Shown piece by piece: positions 1-9,050 of a stretch of DNA of 64,000 nt. This DNA is from Phyllobacterium myrsinacearum (GTDB taxonomy: Bacteria > Pseudomonadota > Alphaproteobacteria > Rhizobiales > Rhizobiaceae). Made by a program: the position numbers and the translations under genes. The stretch is from positions 1,663,314 to 1,727,313 of the forward strand of contig NZ_JACGXN010000001.1 of the NCBI RefSeq assembly GCF_014138285.1, in the 5' to 3' direction. The notes beneath the pieces were generated by a model. The model ran no database searches. It saw nothing but the letters and a program-made list of their open reading frames with translations, and was not told where the DNA came from. Positions within the stretch are counted from its first letter, which is position 1, and every line of letters starts with the position of its first letter.

Positions 1-290
1 CGGATGTAAAGTTCGTAGATTTCACCCTTTTGCGGCAGCTGTCGTGCCCGGTTGGGTCCCAGTGTGGCATAACCTGCGACGATGCCGCCAATATCGGCAA
101 CGAGAATTTGTGTGGAGCGGCGAATGGCTCTCGCCCACCAGTCCGCACCGCGACGGTGCAACATGGTATTGAGTGAACGATGGGGAATGATGCCCCGATA
201 GGCACCTTGCCAGGCAGCCAGATGCACGGCGGAGATTGCGCCCGCATCGGCCAGTTCTGCTCGTCTGATCTCGGTCACATGGGTGTTCAT
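1..290 (-). CDS. GNAT-family N-acetyltransferase, partial (C-terminal part beyond the left edge)
   Basis: The minus strand is open from an ATG at 290 to the left edge, giving 96 codons. The product starts MNTHVTEIRRAELADAGAIS and continues with the A-x-x-x-V-H-x-x-A-W-Q-x-A-Y-R-G pattern common at the N-terminus of RimI-like GNAT acetyltransferases that use acetyl-CoA. The conserved acetyl-CoA loop would lie outside the window, so the substrate cannot be guessed. It lies downstream of typA on the same strand but is separated from it by a strong terminator, so it is probably transcribed alone. The family call rests on the N-terminal pattern only. Confidence 0.65.
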   Translation of the reverse strand, partial: MNTHVTEIRRAELADAGAISAVHLAAWQGAYRGIIPHRSLNTMLHRRGADWWARAIRRSTQILVADIGGIVAGYATLGPNRARQLPQKGEIYELYI

Positions 291-380
291 GATTTCTTAA
301 CCATAGACCCGGCAGTCAGGACTTCGCAACTGGCATTCAAAACGATTTTTTGCGTCTTGCACCAAAAAGAAAATGGCACA

Positions 381-412
381 AAAAAGAAGAGCGGCGAAAA
401 TCGCCGCTCTTC
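381..412 (-). terminator. Rho-independent terminator of typA
   Basis: A perfect 12-bp stem (386-397 with 401-412) closes on a 3-nt loop. On the minus strand it is followed by a run of six T. It lies 26 bp past the typA stop codon. Confidence 0.9.
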
Positions 413-437
413 CGGTCATTGAATGGTTGAGGCCGTT

Positions 438-2267
438 TTACGCAGCCCCGGCAGTCTTGCTGCTCTTCTCAAAACGCTTGCGTTCGTTCGGATCAAGGTA
501 AAGCTTGCGCAGACGAATGGATTTCGGTGTGACTTCAACCAGTTCGTCATCCTGAATCCATGACAGGGCGCGTTCCAGCGTCATGCGGATCGGCGGTGTC
601 AGCTTGACCGCTTCATCCTTGCCGGCGGCCCGGATGTTGGTCAGCTTCTTGCCCTTGAGCACATTCACTTCCAGATCGTTATCACGTGAGTGAATGCCGA
701 TGATCATGCCGGCATAAACCTTCGTGCCGGCTTCGATAACCATCGGGCCGCGATCTTCGAGGTTCCACATGGCGAAGGCAACCGACTCGCCCTGATCGTT
801 GGAGATCAGAACGCCGTTGTTGCGGCCAGCGATTTCACCCTTGAAGGGCTCATAGGCGCGGAACAGACGGTTCATGATGGCGGTGCCGCGTGTATCGGTC
901 AGAAGTTCCGACTGATAGCCGATGAGACCACGGGTCGGTGCGTAGAATACCATGCGGACGCGATTGCCGCCGGATGGACGCAGCTCGACCATTTCGGCCT
1001 TGCGCTCGGACATCTTCTGCACGACCGTGCCCGAATATTCCTCGTCAACGTCGATGAGAACTTCTTCGATCGGTTCAAGCAGGTTGCCGTCTTCGTCTTT
1101 TTCCATGACGACGCGCGGACGCGATACGCCAAGTTCGAAACCTTCGCGGCGCATGTTTTCGATGAGAACAGCAAGCTGCAATTCGCCGCGGCCGGACACG
1201 AAGAACGAATCCTTGTCACCGGATTCTTCGACTTTCAGCGCAACGTTGCCTTCGGCTTCCTTGAGGAGGCGGTCACGAATGACACGGCTCGTTACCTTGT
1301 CGCCTTCGGTACCGGCAAGCGGAGAATCGTTGACGATGAAGGACATGGTGACGGTTGGCGGATCGATCGGCTGAGCGTGGAGCGGCTCGCTGACATCCGT
1401 TGCGCAGAACGTGTCGGCAACCGTGCCCTTCTGCAGGCCGGCGATAGCAACGATGTCGCCCGCATGCGCTTCGTCAATCGGCTGGCGCTCAAGACCGCGG
1501 AATGCGAGAATCTTCGAGATGCGGCCGGTTTCAAGCTGGGTGCCGTCGCCATGCAAAACCTTGACCTGCTGGTTCGACTTGACCGTGCCCGAATGAATGC
1601 GGCCGGTAATGATACGGCCAAGGAAAGGATCGGCCTCGAGAATCGTACCGATCATCTTGAACGGACCTTCGCCAACGGTAGGCGCAGGCACATGTTCAAG
1701 AACCATGTCGAAGAGTGCCGACAGACCCTGATCCTGCGGACCTTCCGGGTTGCGCGCCATCCAGCCATTGCGGCCTGAACCGTAGAGGATCGGGAAGTCG
1801 AGCTGTTCATCCGTCGCGTCAAGAGCGGCAAAGAGATCGAAGACCTCATTGACGACTTCTTCGTGACGCGCGTCAGGACGATCGATCTTGTTGATGGCAA
1901 CGATCGGACGCAGGCCGACCTTGAGCGCCTTGCCGACCACGAATTTGGTCTGTGGCATCGGGCCTTCGGCAGCGTCAACGAGAACGATCGCGCCATCCAC
2001 CATGCTCAGAATACGTTCGACTTCGCCGCCGAAATCAGCGTGGCCTGGGGTGTCGACGATGTTGATGCGTGCATCCTTCCAGACGACCGAAGTGGCTTTG
2101 GCGAGAATGGTGATCCCGCGTTCCTTTTCGATGTCGTTCGAATCCATCATGCGTTCGGCAACGCGCTGGTTGTCACGGAAATTGCCGGACTGTTTCAGAA
2201 GTTCGTCAACGAGCGTGGTTTTGCCATGGTCAACGTGTGCGATGATCGCGATGTTGCGCAGTTTCAT
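438..2267 (-). CDS. typA: Ribosome-associated GTPase TypA/BipA
   Basis: TypA is a translational GTPase related to EF-G and LepA that binds the 70S ribosome and assists 50S assembly and stress or cold adaptation. The 609-residue product begins [20 protein letters not shown], which contains the P-loop G1 motif; [16 protein letters not shown] (G3) and NKIDRPDA (G4) follow. Domain II, the EF-G-like domains and the BipA C-terminal domain ([20 protein letters not shown]) are present, and the length matches the family. The ORF opens further upstream at 2300, but the ATG at 2267 gives the usual N-terminus and has an AGAG sequence before it. Upstream is mgtE on the same strand, about 200 bp away, so typA probably has its own promoter. 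Confidence 0.97.
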   Translation of the reverse strand: MKLRNIAIIAHVDHGKTTLVDELLKQSGNFRDNQRVAERMMDSNDIEKERGITILAKATSVVWKDARINIVDTPGHADFGGEVERILSMVDGAIVLVDAAEGPMPQTKFVVGKALKVGLRPIVAINKIDRPDARHEEVVNEVFDLFAALDATDEQLDFPILYGSGRNGWMARNPEGPQDQGLSALFDMVLEHVPAPTVGEGPFKMIGTILEADPFLGRIITGRIHSGTVKSNQQVKVLHGDGTQLETGRISKILAFRGLERQPIDEAHAGDIVAIAGLQKGTVADTFCATDVSEPLHAQPIDPPTVTMSFIVNDSPLAGTEGDKVTSRVIRDRLLKEAEGNVALKVEESGDKDSFFVSGRGELQLAVLIENMRREGFELGVSRPRVVMEKDEDGNLLEPIEEVLIDVDEEYSGTVVQKMSERKAEMVELRPSGGNRVRMVFYAPTRGLIGYQSELLTDTRGTAIMNRLFRAYEPFKGEIAGRNNGVLISNDQGESVAFAMWNLEDRGPMVIEAGTKVYAGMIIGIHSRDNDLEVNVLKGKKLTNIRAAGKDEAVKLTPPIRMTLERALSWIQDDELVEVTPKSIRLRKLYLDPNERKRFEKSSKTAGAA

Positions 2268-2465
2268 GAGTTTCTCTTTTGGAGGATTGTGGACGCTCAC
2301 ATGCTGGCGCCGCTTTGCATTTGCGCGCTCCTTACATGTTTTTTCGCAAATGCGAAAGGGGGGATACGCTTTTGGCTGGCCGTTGCCTGCATTACAGCTA
2401 TGCAGGCGTAACAGCTCTCCGCTGGGGTTGAGCGCGGCAAATCCGGGAAATTGCCGCGCGTCTGG
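2268..2465 (-). promoter_or_regulatory. typA upstream region with a dyad, and hairpin after mgtE
   Basis: A 9-bp inverted repeat GCATTTGCG/CGCAAATGC (2317-2325 and 2345-2353) lies about 50-85 bp before the typA start and may be a leader hairpin or operator. A second perfect 9-bp stem (2432-2440 with 2451-2459) lies just after the mgtE stop; it lacks a U-tract, so it is at best a weak terminator. No clear -35/-10 pair was identified. Confidence 0.4.
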
Positions 2466-3851
2466 TCAAAGCAGGGTGCCGGAAAGGAAGACCAGCGCAA
2501 TCGAGAAATAGATCACCAGCCCGGTCACGTCGACCAGCGTGGCGACAAAAGGCGCAGAGGCGCTGGCAGGATCGAAGCCGATCTTTTGCAGGAGAAATGG
2601 CAGCATCGATCCGACGAGCGATCCGAAGGTCACAATACCGATCAACGCAGCGCCAACAGTTGCGGCGATCAGCATCCAGTGCGGGCCGTAATCATACAGG
2701 CCGATCATCTGCCATGTACTGATGCGGATGACGCCGATCAGGCCAAGGAAGGAGCCAAGCACCATCCCGGTGGGCAGCTCACGCAGGGCGACCCGCCACC
2801 AATCCTTCAGACGCAATTCCTGCAACGCCAGGGCACGTATCAACAGCGATGTGGCCTGGGAGCCGGAATTGCCCCCTGAACTCATGATCAATGGTATGAA
2901 CAAGGTGAGAACGACAGCCTTTTCCAGTTCACCCTCGAAATACTGCATGGCACTGGCGGTCAGCATCTCGCTGAGAAACAATACACCCAGCCAGCCTGCC
3001 CGCTTGCGCAGCATTTGGACAAATCCGATCTGCATGTAGGGCTTGTTCAAGGCCTCCATGCCGCCGAATTTCAGCGTGTCTTCGGTCATTTCCTGCGTCA
3101 TGGCGTCGATCACATCATCGACGGTAACGATACCGATGATGTGATTGTCGTCATTGACCACGGGAACGGCAAGCAGATCGTGCTTGCGGAAGAGCCGGGC
3201 GACGTCCTCCTGGTCGGTCAGCGGACCGACAGTCACGGGGGCTACGTCGCGGCCGACGCTCATGATGGAATCATTTGCCTCGCTGGTGATCAGTCGGCGC
3301 AATGCAACAGCACGCAACAGACCCTTGGTCTTCGGGTCGGTCACGTAGATTGCATAAATCGTCTCGCGAGACCGCTCAACTTCGCGAATATGCTGAAGCG
3401 TTGCAGCGACGTTCCAGTTGGCGGGAACGCTGACAAACTCCGTGGTCATCAGGCTGCCTGCCGTATGGGGCGGGTAATGCAACAGTTTGCGAAGCGCGGC
3501 CTTGGTTTCCTGCCCGAGGCTGGAAGCAAGGCGGATACGGGTTTCATCGTCGAACTGCTGGAAAATATCCGTGACACGGTCGGCCGACATAGCATCGAGC
3601 AGTTCGCGTGCGATCGGTGCGGGAAGCTCGGCGATAATCTCGGCGGATGAGTGCAGTTCGGGCTGATCCAGGATCAAAACGGCGTGATCGCGCGGCATTT
3701 CAGCCAGAATGCCGACAGCATCCTCGATATCGAGTTCATTGAGCAGTTCAACAGCATCAGCGGCCTGCATGGCAGCAAGCTGTTCAGCTACATTGGATGC
3801 CTGTGCCAAGTCGGCATTGAGTGCATCCTGGGTTAAGCGAAGGTCGTTCAT
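2466..3851 (-). CDS. mgtE: Magnesium transporter MgtE
   Basis: MgtE is a homodimeric inner-membrane Mg2+ channel/transporter gated by cytosolic Mg2+. The 461-residue protein shows the family order: an N-terminal helical MgtE_N superhelix (about residues 20-130), two CBS domains (about 135-255), and five membrane helices at the C-terminus. The pore signature [19 protein letters not shown] and the C-terminal [19 protein letters not shown] segment are both present. The length fits the family. The gene stands between typA and a convergent-sense oxidoreductase gene with no partner. No M-box-like leader was recognised upstream. Confidence 0.95.
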   Translation of the reverse strand: MNDLRLTQDALNADLAQASNVAEQLAAMQAADAVELLNELDIEDAVGILAEMPRDHAVLILDQPELHSSAEIIAELPAPIARELLDAMSADRVTDIFQQFDDETRIRLASSLGQETKAALRKLLHYPPHTAGSLMTTEFVSVPANWNVAATLQHIREVERSRETIYAIYVTDPKTKGLLRAVALRRLITSEANDSIMSVGRDVAPVTVGPLTDQEDVARLFRKHDLLAVPVVNDDNHIIGIVTVDDVIDAMTQEMTEDTLKFGGMEALNKPYMQIGFVQMLRKRAGWLGVLFLSEMLTASAMQYFEGELEKAVVLTLFIPLIMSSGGNSGSQATSLLIRALALQELRLKDWWRVALRELPTGMVLGSFLGLIGVIRISTWQMIGLYDYGPHWMLIAATVGAALIGIVTFGSLVGSMLPFLLQKIGFDPASASAPFVATLVDVTGLVIYFSIALVFLSGTLL

Positions 3852-4134
3852 TTTAGCTCGCCTTTCCGTCGATCCGCCGTCACGGCTGATCGGGGCGAGC
3901 TGATCTCTTAAGAATCAGGCCACGATCGCCAATGACGGCGCAAACAATCGACTATGACTGTCGTCGTTGGGCATAAGAGATAGACTCCGGTTTGGTGATA
4001 CGTGACCGAAATTTTCCGGTCACGTGGTGCCATTTGGTCCCCTTCCCAGGGAAAGTCAACCCCCTGGAAATTATGCCGCAGGGGGCTGAATTGCTGGGGT
4101 TTTGGCGTGCTCAGTTCAAGGGTTAATCAATCCC
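3852..4134. other. Intergenic region between the oxidoreductase gene and mgtE
   Basis: This 283-bp stretch has no credible ORF. A 7-bp inverted repeat CCCCCTG/CAGGGGG (4060-4066 and 4079-4085) lies about 50 bp past the stop of the minus-strand flavoprotein gene and may help end its transcript, although no T-run follows it. The mgtE promoter should lie here but was not located. Confidence 0.4.
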
Positions 4135-6576
4135 TCACGCCTTCACTTTTGCGTTCTGCGGATCGTAGAGAGGATCGAGGTGAATTCTGGCGGGGAACCG
4201 TTCATTGGCGACAATGAGTTCGTAGGTTTCATCGGTCAGAAAACCATCCGTCACACCATCCGGATGACGTACATAACCAAAGCCGATGGGCTTGCCGATC
4301 GTGTAGCCAAAACCGCCGCTGGTCAGATAACCGACCGCTTCGCCGTTGCGCAGGATTGTCTCGCGCCCGAGAAGAACCACGTCGTCCTTGATCACCGTGA
4401 ACCCGGCAAAGCGCTTCTTGAGTGGGGTAGCCCGAATGGTCTCACTGGCTTTCCGGCCAAGGAATTCCGTGTTTTTGCGCAGTTTGACGGCCCAGCCCAG
4501 CCCGGCCTCGAAAGGCGAGTCATTCGGGGTGATGTCGGAACCCCAAGCACGGTAGCCTTTTTCCAGCCGCAGGGATTCCAGTGCCCGGTATCCGACTGGC
4601 TCTATGCCGAAATCCGCACCGGCCAGCATCAAGGCGTCGAAGACGGCGCCGGTGGCGGCAATGGGGATGTGCAGTTCCCAGCCGAGTTCACCGACATAGG
4701 TGACACGCAGGGCGCGGACCGTTGCGCCGGCAACGGTGATTTCCCTGACATGACCAAAGGGGAAGGCGCTGTTGCCAACGTCGGTCTCCGTGATCCGGGC
4801 GAGGACATCCCGCGCTTTCGGTCCCATGAGGGAAAGCGTGCCGAAATGCTCGGTGATATCGACCAGGCGTGCATCCAGCCCTTCCCCGATATGGTCCCTG
4901 ATCCAGGCAAAGTCATGTGTCCGGAAACCGGTTCCGGTCACGATATAGAATTTGTCCTCGGCAAGCCGCGCGACGGTGAGATCGCATTCAATGCCGCCGC
5001 GGGTATTGAGAAGCTGCGTGTAAGTCAGGCGCCCCACGGGCTTGGCGACATCATTGGCGCAGATATAGTCCAATGCCTTTAGCGCGTCCTTGCCTGTCAG
5101 TTCATACTTGGCAAAGGAAGACTGGTCGAAAATGCCGACCTTTTCCCGGATAAGCGCATGCTCTTTACCGACCTGATCAAACCAGTTCTGCCGACCCATT
5201 GAATAGATGTCGATCGCTTCCACGCCCTTCGGCGCGAACCAGTTGGGGCGTTCCCACCCGAGTTTTGAACCGAAAACGGCACCATGCCGCTTCAGACGAT
5301 CGTAGAGGGGCGACATGATGGCAGGCCGTCCGGACGTGTACTCCTCATGCGGAAAACCGATCGTGTAATGTTTGCCGTAGGCTTCCAGCGTGCGATCGAG
5401 CACCCAGTCGCGATCGCGGTGGAGATTGGAGAAGCGCCTGATATCGACGGTCCAGAGATCGAGCGGCGCTTCGCCATCGATGACCCACTGGGCCAGAACC
5501 CAGCCAGCGCCGCCCCCGGACGCGATGCCAAAGGCATTGAAGCCTGCGCCGACAAACATGTTGGAACATTCGGGAGCCCGCCCGAGGATAAAATTGCCGT
5601 CGGGCGTGAAACTCTCAGGCCCATTGATCATCTGCTTGACGCCGACGGTTTCGAGGGCGGGAATACGCTTGATGGCCTGCACCATATGCTGTTCAAAATG
5701 ATCGAAATCATCGTCGAACAGGCGGAACTGCCAATCTTCGGGTACATCGCCGGTCACCCAACCCTGCGGATTGGGCTCATAGCCACCCATGACCAGTCCG
5801 CCCACCTCTTCCTTGAAATAGGTGCGCCGGTCGGGGTCACGGATTGTCGGCGCATCAGAGGACAGGCCATCGATCTTTTCTGTAATGATATACTGGTGCT
5901 TGACGGGTTGGAGCGGGACGTTGATGCCCGCCATCGCCCCCACCTGCCGTGCCCATTGGCCAGCGCAATTGACCACCTTTTCACAGGTGATGTCACCCTG
6001 ATCCGTCTTGACCTTGACGATACGCTCACCGTCCATCTCGAAACCGGTCACGCGAATATTCTCGACCAGTTTCGCGCCGTTCATGCGCGCACCACGCGCG
6101 AGCGACTGAGTAATATCAGAGGGACTCGCCTGTCCGTCCGTCGGCAGCCAGCTCGCTCCAACCAGGTCATCAACGCGCATGAGTGGCCACATAGCCTTGA
6201 CCTCCTGCGGCGATAGAAGATGCATCTCCATGCCGAAGCTGCCAGCGGTTGTTGCCAAGCGCCGAAACTCGGTCCAGCGATCCTGATTGGTGGCAAGCCG
6301 CAGGCAGCCCGTCATTTTCCAGCCCGTTGCCAGACCGGTCTCCTCGTCAAGCCGTTTGTATAGATCGACCGAGTATTTGAGGACGCGTGTGATCGATGCG
6401 GAGGAGCGTAACTGCCCGACCAGTCCCGCCGCATGCCAGGTTGAACCTGACGTCAGCTGTCCCTGTTCCAGAAGGATGACATCGGCTTTGTGGTCCTTGG
6501 CAAGATGGTAGGCTGTCGAACAGCCGATGATGCCGCCGCCGATAACGACGATCTGAGCGTGATTGGGCAGGGTCAT
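4135..6576 (-). CDS. FAD-dependent oxidoreductase with GcvT domains, dimethylglycine/sarcosine dehydrogenase family
   Basis: The 813-residue protein has the two-part layout of dimethylglycine and sarcosine dehydrogenases. An N-terminal DAO-type FAD domain (residues 1-370) carries the dinucleotide-binding GGGIIGCSTAYHL motif near residue 13 and SGSTWHAAG near residue 43, whose His is the expected covalent FAD attachment site. An FAO_M linker and a C-terminal folate-binding GcvT domain (about 430-805) follow. Such enzymes demethylate N-methyl amines and pass the one-carbon unit to tetrahydrofolate. The ATG at 6576 overlaps the stop of the upstream kinase gene (ATGA), which implies translational coupling. 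The true substrate is unknown. Confidence 0.85.
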   Translation of the reverse strand: MTLPNHAQIVVIGGGIIGCSTAYHLAKDHKADVILLEQGQLTSGSTWHAAGLVGQLRSSASITRVLKYSVDLYKRLDEETGLATGWKMTGCLRLATNQDRWTEFRRLATTAGSFGMEMHLLSPQEVKAMWPLMRVDDLVGASWLPTDGQASPSDITQSLARGARMNGAKLVENIRVTGFEMDGERIVKVKTDQGDITCEKVVNCAGQWARQVGAMAGINVPLQPVKHQYIITEKIDGLSSDAPTIRDPDRRTYFKEEVGGLVMGGYEPNPQGWVTGDVPEDWQFRLFDDDFDHFEQHMVQAIKRIPALETVGVKQMINGPESFTPDGNFILGRAPECSNMFVGAGFNAFGIASGGGAGWVLAQWVIDGEAPLDLWTVDIRRFSNLHRDRDWVLDRTLEAYGKHYTIGFPHEEYTSGRPAIMSPLYDRLKRHGAVFGSKLGWERPNWFAPKGVEAIDIYSMGRQNWFDQVGKEHALIREKVGIFDQSSFAKYELTGKDALKALDYICANDVAKPVGRLTYTQLLNTRGGIECDLTVARLAEDKFYIVTGTGFRTHDFAWIRDHIGEGLDARLVDITEHFGTLSLMGPKARDVLARITETDVGNSAFPFGHVREITVAGATVRALRVTYVGELGWELHIPIAATGAVFDALMLAGADFGIEPVGYRALESLRLEKGYRAWGSDITPNDSPFEAGLGWAVKLRKNTEFLGRKASETIRATPLKKRFAGFTVIKDDVVLLGRETILRNGEAVGYLTSGGFGYTIGKPIGFGYVRHPDGVTDGFLTDETYELIVANERFPARIHLDPLYDPQNAKVKA

Positions 6577-7469
6577 GATCTGTTTCCGTATGTGGTTCGA
6601 AACCGGTCGAGCGCCTGATCCAGCCGCTCCAGATTTTCGTGGGTATAGGCGGCGTAATCGACGCCGGGTGCATTGAGGTAGAGTTCGGAGACCATGCCCC
6701 ACATGGCTTCGCGCAGCAGCGAGGCACACTGCATGGCCGCATGGGCGCGTTTCAGCGCGGAGTCAGGCGAAGTCCCGAAATAGAGGGCCAGCAATGCTTC
6801 CGATTCATCGTCACTCAGACCGGCGTTGGAGGCGATGCCGGCAAGATCGAACATGGCCGTGGAAAAGCCCGCATATTCAAAATCGATCAACCAGAGACGC
6901 TCACCGTCGTCGAGGATATTGGCGGGCAAGAGATCATTGTGGCTGAAGATGATCGGCAAGGGGATCTGCGCCGTCTCCATCTCCGTGGCTATGGCGAGGT
7001 AGCTGTCCAGATGACCGACCATACGGCTCTTGCCCGCAGCCAGTGTGCGGGCATAGTCGCGGATGACATGAAACACCCAGAACATGAATCCGGCGCCGGT
7101 AATATGCTCCGGCATTGTCGAATGGAACTGCCGGATCAGGTTGGCAACACCAGCAATGTTTCTACGCACGTCAGGTGCGTTGTAGGTTTTGGCGCCGAGA
7201 AATGCCGAGACCATGACGCCTTCGTCCGCGTAGAAAAGCTCCGGTGCAAATCCGGCCTTATGGGCTGCCTTGGCCGTCATGGCCTCGCGATCGCGAAAGA
7301 CATGATGAAATGGGTAATCCCGGCCAAAGCGCACCACATATTTGCGGGCACTATCCTCGACGACGTAGCTTTCATTGCTGATCCCGCCCTTGAGGAGCGA
7401 TACGCGAATGGTTCCGCGCCATAGCGGCAACGCAGCAATCCGGGCTTCACTGGTCTGGCTCTGCGTCAT
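6573..7469 (-). CDS. Choline/ethanolamine-kinase-like phosphotransferase (APH fold)
   Basis: The 298-residue product belongs to the aminoglycoside phosphotransferase/choline kinase fold. It has an N-terminal lobe with KGGISNESYVVE, the catalytic loop HNDLLPANIL near residue 195, and the metal-binding IDFEYAG (DFG equivalent) near residue 212. The HNDLLxxN form resembles choline and ethanolamine kinases more than drug kinases. A TTG at 7475 could extend it by two residues, but the ATG at 7469 is preferred. The gene is translationally coupled to the downstream flavoprotein gene and divergent from a DeoR regulator. Inference: it phosphorylates an amino alcohol or related compound whose phosphate may act as the DeoR effector. 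Confidence 0.8.
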   Translation of the reverse strand: MTQSQTSEARIAALPLWRGTIRVSLLKGGISNESYVVEDSARKYVVRFGRDYPFHHVFRDREAMTAKAAHKAGFAPELFYADEGVMVSAFLGAKTYNAPDVRRNIAGVANLIRQFHSTMPEHITGAGFMFWVFHVIRDYARTLAAGKSRMVGHLDSYLAIATEMETAQIPLPIIFSHNDLLPANILDDGERLWLIDFEYAGFSTAMFDLAGIASNAGLSDDESEALLALYFGTSPDSALKRAHAAMQCASLLREAMWGMVSELYLNAPGVDYAAYTHENLERLDQALDRFRTTYGNRS

Positions 7470-7550
7470 GGGCAATCCAGAGAAATGGGTCCCCGCCTTG
7501 AGTACCCTATGCGGTAAATCTCATCCGCATCACAGGCCTTGTCAATGCAT

Positions 7551-7610
7551 TTCTGTGAGTTTTTGTGGTTTTTATGACTGATATATAAAATTTTTGTGGT
7601 AATGATGTTT
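7551..7610. promoter_or_regulatory. Direct-repeat operator candidate between the kinase operon and deoR-type gene
   Basis: The decamer TTTTTGTGGT occurs twice on the plus strand, at 7560-7569 and 7591-7600, and a weaker relative (TTCTGTGAG) is at 7551-7559. The 31-bp spacing is about three helical turns, so both copies face the same side of the DNA. Between them lies an AT-rich segment that could hold a promoter. Direct repeats fit the operator style of several DeoR-family repressors. Confidence 0.5.
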
Positions 7611-7648
7611 GAGGCTGCATTGGTCATGCAGCATTGACGAGGTGAATT

Positions 7649-8416
7649 ATGGTTTCCAAACGGCGTGGTGAGATCACGAAAGTTTTGCAGGATGAAGGTA
7701 CGATCTCGATTTCGGATTTGGCGCAAAGGCTCGGCGTTTCCCTGGAAACGATACGGCGTGACGTCAAACCGCTGACGGATGAAGGTGTCATCGTACGAAC
7801 CCATGGTGCTGTCGGACTGCCGCAACATCTGGGTGAAGCACCATTCGAGCGGCGTATGCGCGAGAATGCCGGCGCCAAGCGGGCAATCGCCAGATATGTT
7901 GCGAGCACTATCGGTAATGGCGACTCGATCATGCTCGATACCGGCACGACGACAAGTTTTCTGGCGCGGGAGCTGCTGCAATACCGCAACCTGACCGTCG
8001 TGACCAATTCTTCCGACATCGCGCGAACACTGGCGACGGTGAACGGCAACAAGGTTTTCATGGCGGGTGGCGAACTGCGCAGCGACAACGGTGCTGCTTT
8101 CGGTGCGCTTGCCATCGACTTTATAAGCCGCTTCAATGTTGCTCATTCCATCATCTCCATCGGCGCTGTCGATGCGACGCACGGATTGATGGACTACAAT
8201 CTGGAGGAAGCGGAATTCGCGCGGATGGTCCTGTCGCGTGGCGAGCGATCGGTGGTAGTGACGGATGCATCCAAGTTCGGCCGGCAGGGTCTTGTTCAGG
8301 TCTGTGATTTCACCGGGTTTGATGAACTTGTAACCGACTCTGCACCCCCCGAAGCCATTGTCCTGTCGCTTGGCCGGGCGGGTATAAAAGTCAATATCGC
8401 TGACAGTAGTGCCTGA
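7649..8416 (+). CDS. DeoR/GlpR-family transcriptional regulator
   Basis: The 255-residue protein has an N-terminal DeoR-type winged helix (residues 1-57, with GTISISDLAQRLGVSLETIR as the helix-turn-helix) and a C-terminal DeoRC sensor domain of the phosphosugar-isomerase fold, including the IMLDTGTTT and VVTNSSDIARTL segments. Members usually repress catabolic operons and release DNA on binding a phosphorylated metabolite. GAGGTG is placed properly before the ATG. It is divergent from the kinase/flavoprotein operon, with repeat elements between them, so it probably controls that operon and itself. The ligand is unknown. Confidence 0.88.
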   Translation: MVSKRRGEITKVLQDEGTISISDLAQRLGVSLETIRRDVKPLTDEGVIVRTHGAVGLPQHLGEAPFERRMRENAGAKRAIARYVASTIGNGDSIMLDTGTTTSFLARELLQYRNLTVVTNSSDIARTLATVNGNKVFMAGGELRSDNGAAFGALAIDFISRFNVAHSIISIGAVDATHGLMDYNLEEAEFARMVLSRGERSVVVTDASKFGRQGLVQVCDFTGFDELVTDSAPPEAIVLSLGRAGIKVNIADSSA

Positions 8417-8462
8417 CAAGAATCGGGTGGCGGCTTGAGGACAAGCGGATAGAATCGCGCGC

Positions 8463-9050
8463 ATGAGTCGGGAGATCCTCGTGACAAAGACCTTGCGCTA
8501 CAAACATATCCAGACGCCAATCGGTCCCATGATTGCCATGGCGAACGATGAAGGGCTTTCGCTGCTTGAGTTCGCCGACCGGCCTGCCTTACCTGCGGAA
8601 CTGACGGAACTCGAGCAGCGCTATCGCTATACCATCATGCCCGGCAACCACCGGTATCTCGATCAGATCGAAGGCGAAATAGCGGCCTATTTTGCCGGGG
8701 AACAGACGGTGTTCAAGACGCCCCTGTTTCTGCCTGCCACGCCGTTTCAGCGTACGATCTGGTCCATGCTCCTCGACATTCCCTTTGGCGAAACCCGTAC
8801 CTATGGCGGGATGGCACGGGCACTCGGCAAGCCGAATTCCAGCCGGGCGGTGGGCGGTGCGAACGGCCAGAATCGCATTGCCATTGTCGTTCCCTGTCAC
8901 CGGATCATTGGGGCTGACGGATCGTTGACCGGCTATGGCGGCGGCCAGCCGCGCAAGCGCTTTCTGCTTGATCTGGAACACCGGGTTGCCGCACGGAAAT
9001 CGGAAGAGCCCGTGTTTCACCCCATTACCGCGCAGGGAAGCTTTCTCTAG
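8463..9050 (+). CDS. ogt: Methylated-DNA-[protein]-cysteine S-methyltransferase
   Basis: This suicide enzyme removes the alkyl group from O6-alkylguanine in DNA and transfers it to its own cysteine. The 195-residue product carries the active-site motif VPCHRIIG with Cys145, the helix-turn-helix recognition segment PFGETRTYGGMARALGKPNS, and the glycine-rich tail motif DGSLTGYGGG. It lacks the N-terminal Ada zinc domain, so it is Ogt-like rather than a full Ada. It stands 46 bp after the DeoR gene on the same strand and overlaps the 3' end of the convergent mocR-type gene by 4 bp. Confidence 0.93.
   Translation: MSREILVTKTLRYKHIQTPIGPMIAMANDEGLSLLEFADRPALPAELTELEQRYRYTIMPGNHRYLDQIEGEIAAYFAGEQTVFKTPLFLPATPFQRTIWSMLLDIPFGETRTYGGMARALGKPNSSRAVGGANGQNRIAIVVPCHRIIGADGSLTGYGGGQPRKRFLLDLEHRVAARKSEEPVFHPITAQGSFL

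Noticed and set aside
690-1778. 362-codon ORF opposite typA
   Set aside because: It lies wholly within the unmistakable typA coding region on the other strand and its translation matches no family; it reflects high GC and codon bias.
7466-8464. 332-codon ORF opposite the DeoR gene
   Set aside because: It is antisense to a clear DeoR regulator and has no recognisable domain.
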